DNA of 30,441 nucleotides from assembly GCA_964641545.1 (NCBI GenBank), contig CAZXLT010000011.1, positions 1 to 30,441 of the forward strand, written 5' to 3'. Each line of letters starts with the position of its first letter. The first letter of the stretch is position 1. Of this stretch, positions 22,343-29,974 are shown piece by piece. Made by a program: the position numbers and the translations under genes. The notes under the pieces were generated by a model. The model was not told the origin of the DNA. It made no database searches and saw nothing but the letters and a program-made list of their open reading frames with translations. This DNA is from CAZXLT01 sp964641545. GTDB lineage: Bacteria; Patescibacteriota; Saccharimonadia; Saccharimonadales; AWTP1-31.

Positions 22343-24038
22343 ACTTCTCGAACTCAATAGTTATCTTGCTGGCTTTCTTTGGCGTAACAGAGATCCAGAA
22401 CGGACTGTACTTCACCTGAACATCCTTTACGCCTGGCAGGGCACCAATAGTTGACTGCACATCGCCCTTCTTCTTGCCTGCAATCTGCGTTTTTAGCTCA
22501 TCTTCGTTAACACTCACACCGGTGCTTACGGTGGTCTGAACTGAAAGCTTCTGTTCGTTGGCTGACACCTTATTTACCTGACGAAACACCGCCTTGTCGA
22601 GTCCATCATCATTAATAGCTTGTTTATCAGTATCGATATCTTTTTTAGCCGCGTTGGTCACCAGCTTTTTAAGATTATCCTGCTTAATACCAAGCATGGT
22701 GTACGTAGTGATCGAAGTCACCGTAACATCACTAGCCTCTTCGCCAACTTTAGGAGTGCTTGTTACGACTGGGTCAGCGCTACTGGTTGTTTCGGCAAGT
22801 GCAAGTAACTTCTCGTCTTTGAATACCTTGGAAAGCTCGGCCTGAGCAACGGCCTTACTTTTGTCTGCAAGCTGCTGTTTAGCCGTGGCAATATCTTGGT
22901 CACTTACAACGCTAACATTCTTAGTAGTGCCACCGCTCATAGCGCTACTATCGGTCCCATTAATACCCGAGTAACCGGAAACAGAGAAATTACGCCCGCC
23001 ACTTAAGTTGTACTGGTCACCAGAGTTTGCAGCAGTAACTGCGACTTCCTTGTCGCCACTAGTGCATTTTCCACTACCAGTAAAGCTACTTTCGGACAGC
23101 GTAAGATCAACATCAGTTATAAAGGCAAACCCAGCGTTATTAACCGTAGTCCCAGCTGGGACGGTAACCGAACCATCGGTTTTGGTACAGTTTTGCAGAC
23201 TTACAGATCCTTTTGCCTTATCGCCAACATTCTTTTTACCAGTTGCGCTTACCTTTACGTTGTCGGTCTTTTTTACTTCTTTCAGTGTTGCGGGGATTAT
23301 GCCCAACTTTTCGTCAAAAGATTTTGTGGCCGTGTTAACCGAGAAATTTACATCCACGTCACTCGTTAAGCTATCCGTCTTAACTACAATGGAAGCTTTT
23401 GGCACCACGAAGAAGCCGACATACCAGAGGATGATCAATAATACAAAGGCGGCGCCACCAAGCAGCAATTTCTTCCTAAAGCTGTTAAAGTCTGGGATTT
23501 TGAGCTTTTTATCACCCTTTTTGTCTGTCTTTTTTGGCTTAGGTGTATCTGTCGTCTCTTGATCGATGTCTTCTTCGTCAAGTTCAATAGTTTCTTCTGG
23601 CGCTGGTTTAGCCCGGTCACTCCTTGATTTTTTCTTGTCAGAGAGGCTGCCTACAGATTCACTTGCGTCAATGCTTGGTTCTTCATCATCAAGTTCGTCC
23701 GGCTCGTCGAGTGCTACATCAGCAGATGGAACCTTTGGTGCTTCTGGAATTTCGGGTTTACTTTGAAGCGTTTTTGCTACGTGCAGCCCTACAGCACCAG
23801 CTAAAGGCAATAATCCAGCCTCACTAGTTATAAGAACTATACGTTTTTTGGTTTCTTCACCAGTGCGCTTTAACAGCTTCATGTTGACAATGCTTTGCAG
23901 GACCGTGGCTCTCTTTGGTAGTACCAATGCAACGATTTTATGCTTGCCACTATGAACTTTATCAATTACGGCGGTTATTTCGTCGTCAATGTCGATGTAA
24001 ACAGTGTCCTTCTGATTGTTTGAGTGTGCTTCTGCCAT
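22338..24038 (-). CDS. membrane-anchored protein with baseplate-J-like domain
   Basis: A 566-residue protein. An N-terminal soluble domain (about 10-95, with ALVLPKRATVLQSIVNMKLL and IVLITSEAGLLPLAG) is followed by a long acidic/basic disordered linker (about 96-188), one membrane helix (about 191-212), and an extracellular region. Residues about 280-365 (VTVPAGTTVNNAGFAF and AVTAANSGDQYNLSGG) resemble the baseplate J/gp47 fold. Such proteins occur in many CPR genomes but their function is not known. There is no phage gene nearby. A GAGGG lies 8 bases before the ATG, and the FtsA-like gene ends 3 bases upstream, so the two form an operon and may be physically linked across the membrane. Confidence 0.8.
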   Translation of the reverse strand: MAEAHSNNQKDTVYIDIDDEITAVIDKVHSGKHKIVALVLPKRATVLQSIVNMKLLKRTGEETKKRIVLITSEAGLLPLAGAVGLHVAKTLQSKPEIPEAPKVPSADVALDEPDELDDEEPSIDASESVGSLSDKKKSRSDRAKPAPEETIELDEEDIDQETTDTPKPKKTDKKGDKKLKIPDFNSFRKKLLLGGAAFVLLIILWYVGFFVVPKASIVVKTDSLTSDVDVNFSVNTATKSFDEKLGIIPATLKEVKKTDNVKVSATGKKNVGDKAKGSVSLQNCTKTDGSVTVPAGTTVNNAGFAFITDVDLTLSESSFTGSGKCTSGDKEVAVTAANSGDQYNLSGGRNFSVSGYSGINGTDSSAMSGGTTKNVSVVSDQDIATAKQQLADKSKAVAQAELSKVFKDEKLLALAETTSSADPVVTSTPKVGEEASDVTVTSITTYTMLGIKQDNLKKLVTNAAKKDIDTDKQAINDDGLDKAVFRQVNKVSANEQKLSVQTTVSTGVSVNEDELKTQIAGKKKGDVQSTIGALPGVKDVQVKYSPFWISVTPKKASKITIEFEKL

Positions 24039-24041
24039 GAT

Positions 24042-25346
24042 TTATACCCTCAGTAGCCGATCTATCTTCTGTCGTATTGCATTACTACCCGTCGCACTAT
24101 CATCCTGCTGCAATGTATCGAGTCCAACGCGCAGTAAGCCCATTGCAGTGATAAAAGTATGATCGGTGACGGTAGCGGTTTTGTCAACAATACCCACAAC
24201 TTGGTGCGGCTGAATATGTTGCACAACCGGTTTCCGGGTAAACGGTAAGTCTCCGTACCAGTTAGTAGAAGCCAACTCACGCATGAGCATATTCAGACTT
24301 GAGCCACCACCACAGAGCAAAATTCGGTATGGCAAATGGTCTAATTGTGTAAACTCGCCCAACGCTAGTTCCACGCCAGCCGTCCAAACGGCTAATGTTT
24401 TCCGTAGTGCTTCCTCAATTGTTTTTGTTTTTTTGTCAGCTTCATCGCTGTTGTCGAGACCAAGCTTTAGCTCCTCTGCTTTAGGAAAACTCACGCCCAG
24501 AGCCTTTTCGACACTCTTAGTGTACGCACGACCGCCGATTCCGAACATCTTAGTTCCCTGCACTCCACCCTCGTTAATAACTGCAATATCGGTGGTACCA
24601 CCACCAACATCCATGAGTATCGCACTCATGCTAGCATTTGGATCATCGCCGATAACCGAACGGGAGACTGCAAATGGTTCGGCCGCAACAGCAAGTAAGT
24701 CAAGGTCGAGCTCTTTCGCAGTTCGTTCCAATGCCCCAATATGAATCATCGGTGCAAACGCCGTGTAGAGCTGAATAACCACTTCTTTACCTTTAAACCC
24801 AACTGGGTTTGTGACTGGATAACCATCTATCTCAATACTTACGAGTGCACTATTGACGAGCTGTATTTCAACTTCTTTACCGCCAAGCTCCCAGATCAAC
24901 TGCTGCTTGGCTTGCTCGCGAGCTCGTTTTTGTACCAATGTAATAATTCGTTCAACCTCGTTTGCATCGAGTTCTTTTTCGGCATCCTTCCGATTCACCC
25001 GTACCGTGGTTGTTGTACCTTTAACCAGTTCACCGGCAATTCCTAAAATCGCAGCTTTACTGCTCACACCGGCCTGTTGCTCAGCTTCGTTCAAAGCTTT
25101 GTCGCAGTTATTAACAACCGAGGCGATGTCTGCAATAGCACCAGCTTGCATATCATTAAGAGCCTGGTGAGCGCGCCCTTGACCAACAATCTCGATTCCC
25201 TTATCTGTTACTTTACCGATTAAGGCTTTTACAAATTCGGTGCCAATATCGAGAGCAACTAGGTATTGATCTACTGGTGCCTTACTGCCGGTCCGGCTCG
25301 CAACGGTTGCTTTAAGCTGTTTGAATTTATCTAAAGAAATAGACAT
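24042..25346 (-). CDS. FtsA/PilM-like actin-fold ATPase
   Basis: A 434-residue actin-family ATPase. Phosphate-1 motif ALDIGTEFVKALI (about 31-43), FtsA-type segments MQAGAIADIASVV and ALNEAEQQAGV, phosphate-2 DVGGGTTDIAVI (about 247-258) and adenosine motif LLCGGGSSLNML are visible. A C-terminal helix, AIRQKIDRLLRV, could be an amphipathic membrane anchor as in FtsA. It could be the divisome FtsA or a PilM-type pilus ATPase. The following baseplate-J-like membrane protein fits a role as cytoplasmic partner of an envelope machine. I choose ATG 25346 rather than 25355, because a TGC-TATACT promoter ends only 2 bases before 25355 and 11 before 25346. Confidence 0.87.
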   Translation of the reverse strand: MSISLDKFKQLKATVASRTGSKAPVDQYLVALDIGTEFVKALIGKVTDKGIEIVGQGRAHQALNDMQAGAIADIASVVNNCDKALNEAEQQAGVSSKAAILGIAGELVKGTTTTVRVNRKDAEKELDANEVERIITLVQKRAREQAKQQLIWELGGKEVEIQLVNSALVSIEIDGYPVTNPVGFKGKEVVIQLYTAFAPMIHIGALERTAKELDLDLLAVAAEPFAVSRSVIGDDPNASMSAILMDVGGGTTDIAVINEGGVQGTKMFGIGGRAYTKSVEKALGVSFPKAEELKLGLDNSDEADKKTKTIEEALRKTLAVWTAGVELALGEFTQLDHLPYRILLCGGGSSLNMLMRELASTNWYGDLPFTRKPVVQHIQPHQVVGIVDKTATVTDHTFITAMGLLRVGLDTLQQDDSATGSNAIRQKIDRLLRV

Positions 25347-25357
25347 AAGCTTCATTT

Positions 25358-25386
25358 AGTATAGCACCGTGACCGGTGTTTCTAAA
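25358..25386 (-). promoter_or_regulatory. promoter of the FtsA-like/baseplate-like operon
   Basis: TTTAGA (25381-25386), a 17-base spacer ending TGC, and TATACT (25358-25363) on the minus strand. The -10 ends 11 bases before ATG 25346, so the leader is about 5 bases. Confidence 0.6.
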
Positions 25387-25402
25387 GCCTTGTTTGTTAT
25401 AT

Positions 25403-25699
25403 TTATGCAGCTCTCGCTTGGACAAGTGGCGCCAAGTGCACATTTGGCAAACCGTCTATGGTTGCCCAAACTTCAGGAGACGCACCAACCACAAAATGCC
25501 CAAGCGAGGCACCGTTGTTGTGTGGAGCTGGAAGTTCCGCGTCAATTGCTGCACCAAGCGAACGAAACAGCCGTTCCGCATCACCTGGACCCATACTGCC
25601 GCGATCGAGCGCAACTTCAACAACTTCTCTGCCGTCAAGGAGAGTTCCCCGTGGATGAACTACGCCAATAATTGACGTGCCTTCCTGTGTTGTTACCAT
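25403..25699 (-). CDS. hypothetical protein, unknown family
   Basis: A 98-residue protein beginning MVTTQEGTSIIGVVHPRG. It looks like a small soluble alpha/beta protein (strand-like IIGVVHPRG, then EVVEVALDRGSMG, helix DAERLFRSLGAAIDAEL, then HFVVGASPEVWATIDGLP). I recognise no domain. Frames on the opposite strand overlap it but read as low-quality shadows. There is no ribosome binding site directly before the ATG, and GAGGG lies about 20 bases upstream. A TTGAGC-16-TATACT promoter is visible inside the end of the preceding gene. The composition resembles the neighbouring oxygenase-like gene. Confidence 0.6.
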   Translation of the reverse strand: MVTTQEGTSIIGVVHPRGTLLDGREVVEVALDRGSMGPGDAERLFRSLGAAIDAELPAPHNNGASLGHFVVGASPEVWATIDGLPNVHLAPLVQARAA

Positions 25700-25730
25700 A
25701 TTGTTTATATTTTTAATTAACCCTCTACTA

Positions 25731-25758
25731 AGTATAAACCCACTTGTCTAGTGCTCAA
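25731..25758 (-). promoter_or_regulatory. possible promoter of the 98-residue protein gene
   Basis: TTGAGC (25753-25758), a 16-base spacer and TATACT (25731-25736) on the minus strand. The predicted leader is about 25 bases. Confidence 0.45.
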
Positions 25759-26477
25759 ACGACCTTGTAGCCGACTGAGTATGACGTACTCTTACCCTCA
25801 CCGTTATTTTCAATTCCATGCCAAGGAAGCTCGCCGGGGTATGTCGCACTTAGTCCTCCGAACTTCCGCGCAGCCATCACTAAAGCATCCCCCGGTTCAA
25901 GGTCTACGGACGTGGCAGGAAAACCTGGGACTTGGTAGATTGACTCGTAATTACTAGTATTGACTTTGCAGGGCGGATGAAGCTCAAACGTGCGAACACC
26001 TTCAACGTTGTAAATGATTACAACCCCGTACAGATTACGATTATCCCGGTGCGCATCAAACCACCCCCCTGGGGACACGCGGTGAACCGCAATATCGTTT
26101 CTTGCAGTGAATAATTTGCTGCCAAAGCCGTTCGGTCGTCGCTCTCCCCACTCGCGTAGTGTATCTTCGTCCAGGGCAGCTCCTGCGCGCTGCACCGTAT
26201 CGCGCGAAGCCCGCATTAGCTCGGTCATCACAGGATGACGAACCGCTGTTTTTCTTGTGTCTCGACGTAGTGGTGTATACCCGTAGCGCGCACCATATTT
26301 ATAGCCCCTGCTTCGTACGACTCTTCCCATGGTAAATGCCGAGCGCCTGAGACGTTCCACGGCCTGATCGTTAAGTGCCTGTCGCGCAACTGCATGTCCA
26401 TTTGGACCTGTAATTGCTTCCTCGAAAACTTCGGGAGTAATGGCAACTTCACAGCGCCAGCCGCGATCAAAGAACAT
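25755..26477 (-). CDS. putative 2-oxoglutarate/Fe(II)-dependent oxygenase-like protein
   Basis: A 240-residue protein. The second half looks like a double-stranded beta-helix dioxygenase: VHRVSPGGWFDAHRD gives a candidate HxD pair (H143, D145), VVIIYNVEG and TFELHPP follow, VDLEPGDALVMAA is the usual turn before the last strands, and H220 in PWHGIENN is a candidate distal ligand. The C-terminus SYSVGYKVV fits the last strand. The expected 2-oxoglutarate-binding Arg is not obvious (K229 could substitute). The N-terminal half (about 1-115) is basic and helical and unassigned, with RSRGYKYGARYGY. Its ATG overlaps the alaS stop as TAATG, so it is translationally coupled to alaS. The substrate is unknown; tRNA, ribosomal protein or nucleotide are possible. 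Confidence 0.62.
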   Translation of the reverse strand: MFFDRGWRCEVAITPEVFEEAITGPNGHAVARQALNDQAVERLRRSAFTMGRVVRSRGYKYGARYGYTPLRRDTRKTAVRHPVMTELMRASRDTVQRAGAALDEDTLREWGERRPNGFGSKLFTARNDIAVHRVSPGGWFDAHRDNRNLYGVVIIYNVEGVRTFELHPPCKVNTSNYESIYQVPGFPATSVDLEPGDALVMAARKFGGLSATYPGELPWHGIENNGEGKSTSYSVGYKVV

Positions 26478-28378
26478 TAGACCAGAGCTGCCTTGATTCT
26501 CCGCACCCCTGCGCTGCTAGCCTCTTCTTTGAGGATTTTGTATTTTTTACCATCTTCGAATAGTTGCAGTGTATGGTCAACGTGAGGACCACCGCAAATT
26601 TCAAAACTAAAGGGTCGCTCTTTTTCCGGTGACTTGGGATCCTTCATTGAATACACCTTAACCACGTCACCATAGCGGTCGCCAAACTGACCAAGCGCGC
26701 CGAGCGGTCCAGTTGCTTCCTGGGTTGGATATTCTTTCCAACTGACTTGTAGATCCTTTGCAATCTGTTCGTTCACAATTTTTTCCACTTCGTCCAACTG
26801 TTCACGGGTTACTTTTTCGGGATGGCTAAAGTCAAACCTTAAACGCTCTTCGGTAATGTTGCTACCACGCTGGATGACATGATCGCCCAATACTTGGCGG
26901 AGTGCTTGGTAGGTCAGGTGTGTAGCCGTGTGATATTTCTTGTGCTGTAAGGTGTGACCGCCCAGGCCGCCCTTAAAGGTTCCCCTTGCAGCTGTTTGGC
27001 TTCGCTCACGCTGTTCGGTCATTTTTGCATCAAACTCTGATTGCCAGTTCGTTTCGACATTTACTTTTTGATTAGTTGCCTCTTCCACGCTCAACTCAGC
27101 CGGAAACCCGTATGTGTCGTACAGAGTAAAGATTTGCTCCCCCGTCAGTGTGCCTGCTTTGCCTAATTTTTCGAGTTCGCGGACGCCCTTGCGCAATGTT
27201 TGTCGAAAGATTTTTTCTTCTTTGCTCAATATCTCCGTTACTTCATCGCGCTTTTTTGCAACTTCTGGGAAATCTTCATGATAACAATCGGCGATTATCG
27301 GAACAGCAAGCCGCATAAGCTCATTTTCGATACCCAGGTCAAACGCAAAACGCACAGCTCGTCGTACAAGACGGCGCATAACGTAGCCCTGTTCTTTATT
27401 ACTTGGCACCACACCATCAACTGCCAGAAAAACTGCTACTCGTAAATGATCAGCAATAACGCGCATCGCAGCAGTGTGGTCGGTATATTTTTTGCCAGTG
27501 CGCTTCTCGAGACCTTCAATAATTGGCCACAGCACGCTGATCTTAAACATGTCGGGGTCATCTATGGCTGCTGCTGCAATGCGCTCCAATCCGCCACCAA
27601 AATCTACATTCTTGTTGGGCAGCTCTTCAAAGCCTTTTTCGGTTCGCTTATAGGTCATAAAGACGCTGTTACCAATTTCCATAAAGCGTCCGCAGTCGCA
27701 GTTGGGATGACAATTTTTACCATAACTTGGGTCATGCTCGACATCTTCGAACATGTAAAACACTTCGCTGTCTGGTCCGCACGGGTCGCCTACTGGCGTA
27801 GTTTCTGGTTTGCCACCGCGACTCCACCAGTTTTTTGAACCATCATAGTAAAAGATCTTTTCGCTTGGCTTCATACCACGCTTGTAACCATTTGCTTCTG
27901 AGCCAATAACCGCCGCTCGGGCATCAATATTTTTATCGTTAAATAGCTTTTGCCAGATTTTTACCGACTCGTCATCTTGTTGGAGCTGATAATCTGGATC
28001 GCCTGCAAAGACGGTTACAAATAATTTGTTTGGATCAAGCCCTACTTGATCGACTAGAAAACTAAAGAACCATGGCAGCTGTTCCGCCTTGAAGTAGTCG
28101 CCGAAGCTCCAGTTGCCCAACATTTCAAAAAAGGTGGTATGTCGGTTGTCCCCAACTTCTTCGATGTCATCAGCCCGAAAACATGTTTGGCTGTCGGCTA
28201 CGCGCGTGCCAGCCGGATGGGGCTCACCAAGCAAATACGGCAACAACGGCTGCATGCCCGAACCAGTAAACAGTGTTGTTGGGTCATTGTCGGGCACAAG
28301 TTTGGCTCGTGGAATAATGACATGCTGGTTGTTTTTGCAAAAATCTAAGTAAGCATTACGAATCTGCTGCGCGTTCAT
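26477..28378 (-). CDS. alaS: alanine--tRNA ligase, short form without C-Ala domain
   Basis: A 633-residue alanyl-tRNA synthetase. The class II aminoacylation core (about 1-240) has RADDIEEVGDNRHTTFFEMLGN. The tRNA-binding middle part has DHLRVAVFLAVDGVVPSN and YVMRRLVRRAVR. The editing domain has the zinc/catalytic HTATH near 493-497 and C-G-G-P-H-V-D-H near 598-605. The chain stops at GVRRIKAALV, exactly where most bacterial enzymes continue into the DHHA1/C-Ala region, so about 230 residues are absent, as in other reduced or CPR-type enzymes. The start is ATG 28378, where NAQQIRNAYLDFC aligns with the family. The ATG at 28420 lies upstream of a perfect TATAAT and is rejected. Confidence 0.97.
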   Translation of the reverse strand: MNAQQIRNAYLDFCKNNQHVIIPRAKLVPDNDPTTLFTGSGMQPLLPYLLGEPHPAGTRVADSQTCFRADDIEEVGDNRHTTFFEMLGNWSFGDYFKAEQLPWFFSFLVDQVGLDPNKLFVTVFAGDPDYQLQQDDESVKIWQKLFNDKNIDARAAVIGSEANGYKRGMKPSEKIFYYDGSKNWWSRGGKPETTPVGDPCGPDSEVFYMFEDVEHDPSYGKNCHPNCDCGRFMEIGNSVFMTYKRTEKGFEELPNKNVDFGGGLERIAAAAIDDPDMFKISVLWPIIEGLEKRTGKKYTDHTAAMRVIADHLRVAVFLAVDGVVPSNKEQGYVMRRLVRRAVRFAFDLGIENELMRLAVPIIADCYHEDFPEVAKKRDEVTEILSKEEKIFRQTLRKGVRELEKLGKAGTLTGEQIFTLYDTYGFPAELSVEEATNQKVNVETNWQSEFDAKMTEQRERSQTAARGTFKGGLGGHTLQHKKYHTATHLTYQALRQVLGDHVIQRGSNITEERLRFDFSHPEKVTREQLDEVEKIVNEQIAKDLQVSWKEYPTQEATGPLGALGQFGDRYGDVVKVYSMKDPKSPEKERPFSFEICGGPHVDHTLQLFEDGKKYKILKEEASSAGVRRIKAALV

Positions 28379-28385
28379 ACAATTT

Positions 28386-28414
28386 ATTATAACAGAGGTG
28401 AGACCAGTTGACCA
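28386..28414 (-). promoter_or_regulatory. promoter of alaS with flanking repeat
   Basis: TGGTCA (28409-28414), a 17-base spacer and a perfect TATAAT (28386-28391) on the minus strand. The -10 ends 7 bases before ATG 28378, predicting a leaderless message. A direct repeat GACCAGT (28402-28408 and 28410-28416) overlaps the -35 and could be an operator. No T-box leader can fit. Confidence 0.65.
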
Positions 28415-28454
28415 GTGCAATAGCGCTTGTTGCTATGCTGGCGATGAAGAAAGC

Positions 28455-28913
28455 TCACATTCCTTGTTGCATCTGAGCGACACCGTCTTGCACGGCAACC
28501 TGTAAATGCCGAGGGATTTGATCTTCAAGCCCGCAACGAGCTCGTAGAATCAAGCAAGCCACACTGCCAACCTCAAAGCTTTCGCATACACCTGGCCTTA
28601 CAGGGCTTTCCTGGTCGTAAACGCGGCACATGTTTTCTGATGTTAGGTTGCCGCAATCTTGGACCAATCTAAAAACTCCCCAACCGGCTGGGATCATTCT
28701 AGCTGGCTCTTCTGGAGAAAATGAAGGAAATATTCGGTCAACCTGTGCTGGGGGTGTAATCGTTTCAGTTCGAAATTTTAAAAGGTTTGCCCTGCGCTCT
28801 TCGGTAGACAACGGCATGTTTGTTCCGGCTCTACAGCAGGCGGCAACACAGTTATGGCAGGCAACTGCGTCTCCGTCACTTGTTAAAGGGATGTTTCTTC
28901 GTCGTTTTGTCAT
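28455..28913 (-). CDS. YkgJ-like cysteine-cluster protein
   Basis: A 152-residue protein with the CxxC-x(3)-CC cluster at C19, C22, C26 and C27 (CHNCVAACC) and further cysteines at 87, 96, 110, 120 and 127 (DCGNL, MCRVYDQ and RPGVCESFEVG). This matches the YkgJ/CxxCxxCC family, thought to bind zinc or an iron-sulfur cluster, with no settled function. The N-terminus is basic (TKRRRN). The ATG overlaps the mnmA stop by 4 bases, so it is co-translated with the cysteine desulfurase-mnmA pair. That context fits a metal or sulfur role in tRNA modification, which is an inference. Confidence 0.75.
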   Translation of the reverse strand: MTKRRRNIPLTSDGDAVACHNCVAACCRAGTNMPLSTEERRANLLKFRTETITPPAQVDRIFPSFSPEEPARMIPAGWGVFRLVQDCGNLTSENMCRVYDQESPVRPGVCESFEVGSVACLILRARCGLEDQIPRHLQVAVQDGVAQMQQGM

Positions 28914-29974
28914 GAAATTATTCCGCCACCAAGGACCTGTTCCTTTGCGTACAAAACAGCGGATTGACCGGGCGTCGCAGCTCGGATTTCGTTTTCGAGC
29001 TCAAGTATCAGCTCATTATTTTTAATGGTAAGCTTCGCCCGCACTAATGGTGCCCTATGTCGAGTTCGAACTTGCACTTCCGTTTCTTTTGGCTTGCCAG
29101 TTATCCAATGAACGTCTTTCAAGTGCAGTCTTTTAGTCCATAAGTTATGATCGTCGAGTTTGGTCGTGACATAGACTTCGTTCTTCTTCATATCCTTGCC
29201 AGTTACGTAGTAAGGTAGACCACCACCGACATCGAGCCCATGCCGTTGACCGACCGTGTAAAAAATAGCTCCTTCGTGCGTACCGATCTTTTTACCNNNN
29301 NNNNNNTTACCTGATTCATCAACAATGTTGCCGTGTTCTTGTGGGCCCAGTTCATGTACCAAAAAGTCCTTGATGCCGATTTTGCCGACGAAGCAAATGC
29401 CCATACTCTCTTTTTTCTTGGCTGTGATAAGACCAAATTTTTCGGCTAGTTTGCGAACCTCGGGCTTCGTATATTCACCGAGAGGGAATAATACTTTCTT
29501 GAGCGAATCGTCTGTAATTCGATACAAAAAGTAGGTTTGATCTTTGTTGTCATCTTTTGCCATCAGCAGTTCGCCGCTCTTTGTCCTGGCGTAGTGTCCT
29601 GTAGCGATTAGATCCGCTCCGTCTTCGAGACAAGTTTCTAAAAACAACTTAAACTTAACCTCTTGGTTACACATAATGTCAGGGTTTGGCGTGCGTCCGG
29701 CCTGATATTCGCGAACCATGTAATCCACCACTTTTTGCCGGTATTCTTTTTCAAAATCATACAACTTGAACTCAATGCCAAGTTGCACCGCAACTCGTTT
29801 GGCATCTTGGTAGTCTTCTTTCCATGGGCAGGGCATTCCAGGAAGATCTTGGCTCCAGTTCTTCATGTACACGCCAACCACGTTATAGCCCTGTTGTTTT
29901 AGTAGCGCGGCCGTTACCGAGCTATCCACACCTCCACTCATTCCCACAAAAACTGTCTGTGCTTTTTTATTCAC
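28910..29974 (-). CDS. mnmA: tRNA-specific 2-thiouridylase MnmA, interrupted by a nominal gap
   Basis: MnmA puts sulfur on U34 of tRNAs for Lys, Glu and Gln. The PP-loop GMSGGVDSS (11-19) binds ATP. C102 (DIMCNQEVKF) and C194 (MGICFVG) are the catalytic cysteine pair. The central GAIFYTVGQRHGL and the C-terminal beta barrel are present. A 10-N run (29297-29306) sits after VDESG. The five bases on each side are the same (TTACC), and merging them gives VDESGKKIGTHEGA, the usual family sequence, so the real protein is probably 349 residues. The start overlaps the end of the cysteine desulfurase gene by 8 bases, which fits direct sulfur relay. Confidence 0.96.
   Translation of the reverse strand: MNKKAQTVFVGMSGGVDSSVTAALLKQQGYNVVGVYMKNWSQDLPGMPCPWKEDYQDAKRVAVQLGIEFKLYDFEKEYRQKVVDYMVREYQAGRTPNPDIMCNQEVKFKLFLETCLEDGADLIATGHYARTKSGELLMAKDDNKDQTYFLYRITDDSLKKVLFPLGEYTKPEVRKLAEKFGLITAKKKESMGICFVGKIGIKDFLVHELGPQEHGNIVDESGXXXXGKKIGTHEGAIFYTVGQRHGLDVGGGLPYYVTGKDMKKNEVYVTTKLDDHNLWTKRLHLKDVHWITGKPKETEVQVRTRHRAPLVRAKLTIKNNELILELENEIRAATPGQSAVLYAKEQVLGGGIIS
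29297..29306. other. 10-N assembly gap inside mnmA
   Basis: Ten N flanked on both sides by TTACC. The repeat suggests two contig ends that overlap by 5 bases and were joined with nominal padding, not truly missing sequence. Confidence 0.95.

Noticed and set aside
22338..24038. Baseplate-J-like protein as evidence of a prophage or contractile injection system
   Set aside because: No tail, sheath, tube or other phage gene is nearby. The protein has a membrane anchor and is paired with an FtsA-like ATPase.
25369..25675. Two overlapping plus-strand frames of about 100 residues opposite the 98-residue unknown gene
   Set aside because: Their translations look random (runs of Gln/His or Arg/Thr). 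The minus-strand frame has a more protein-like composition and a plausible promoter.
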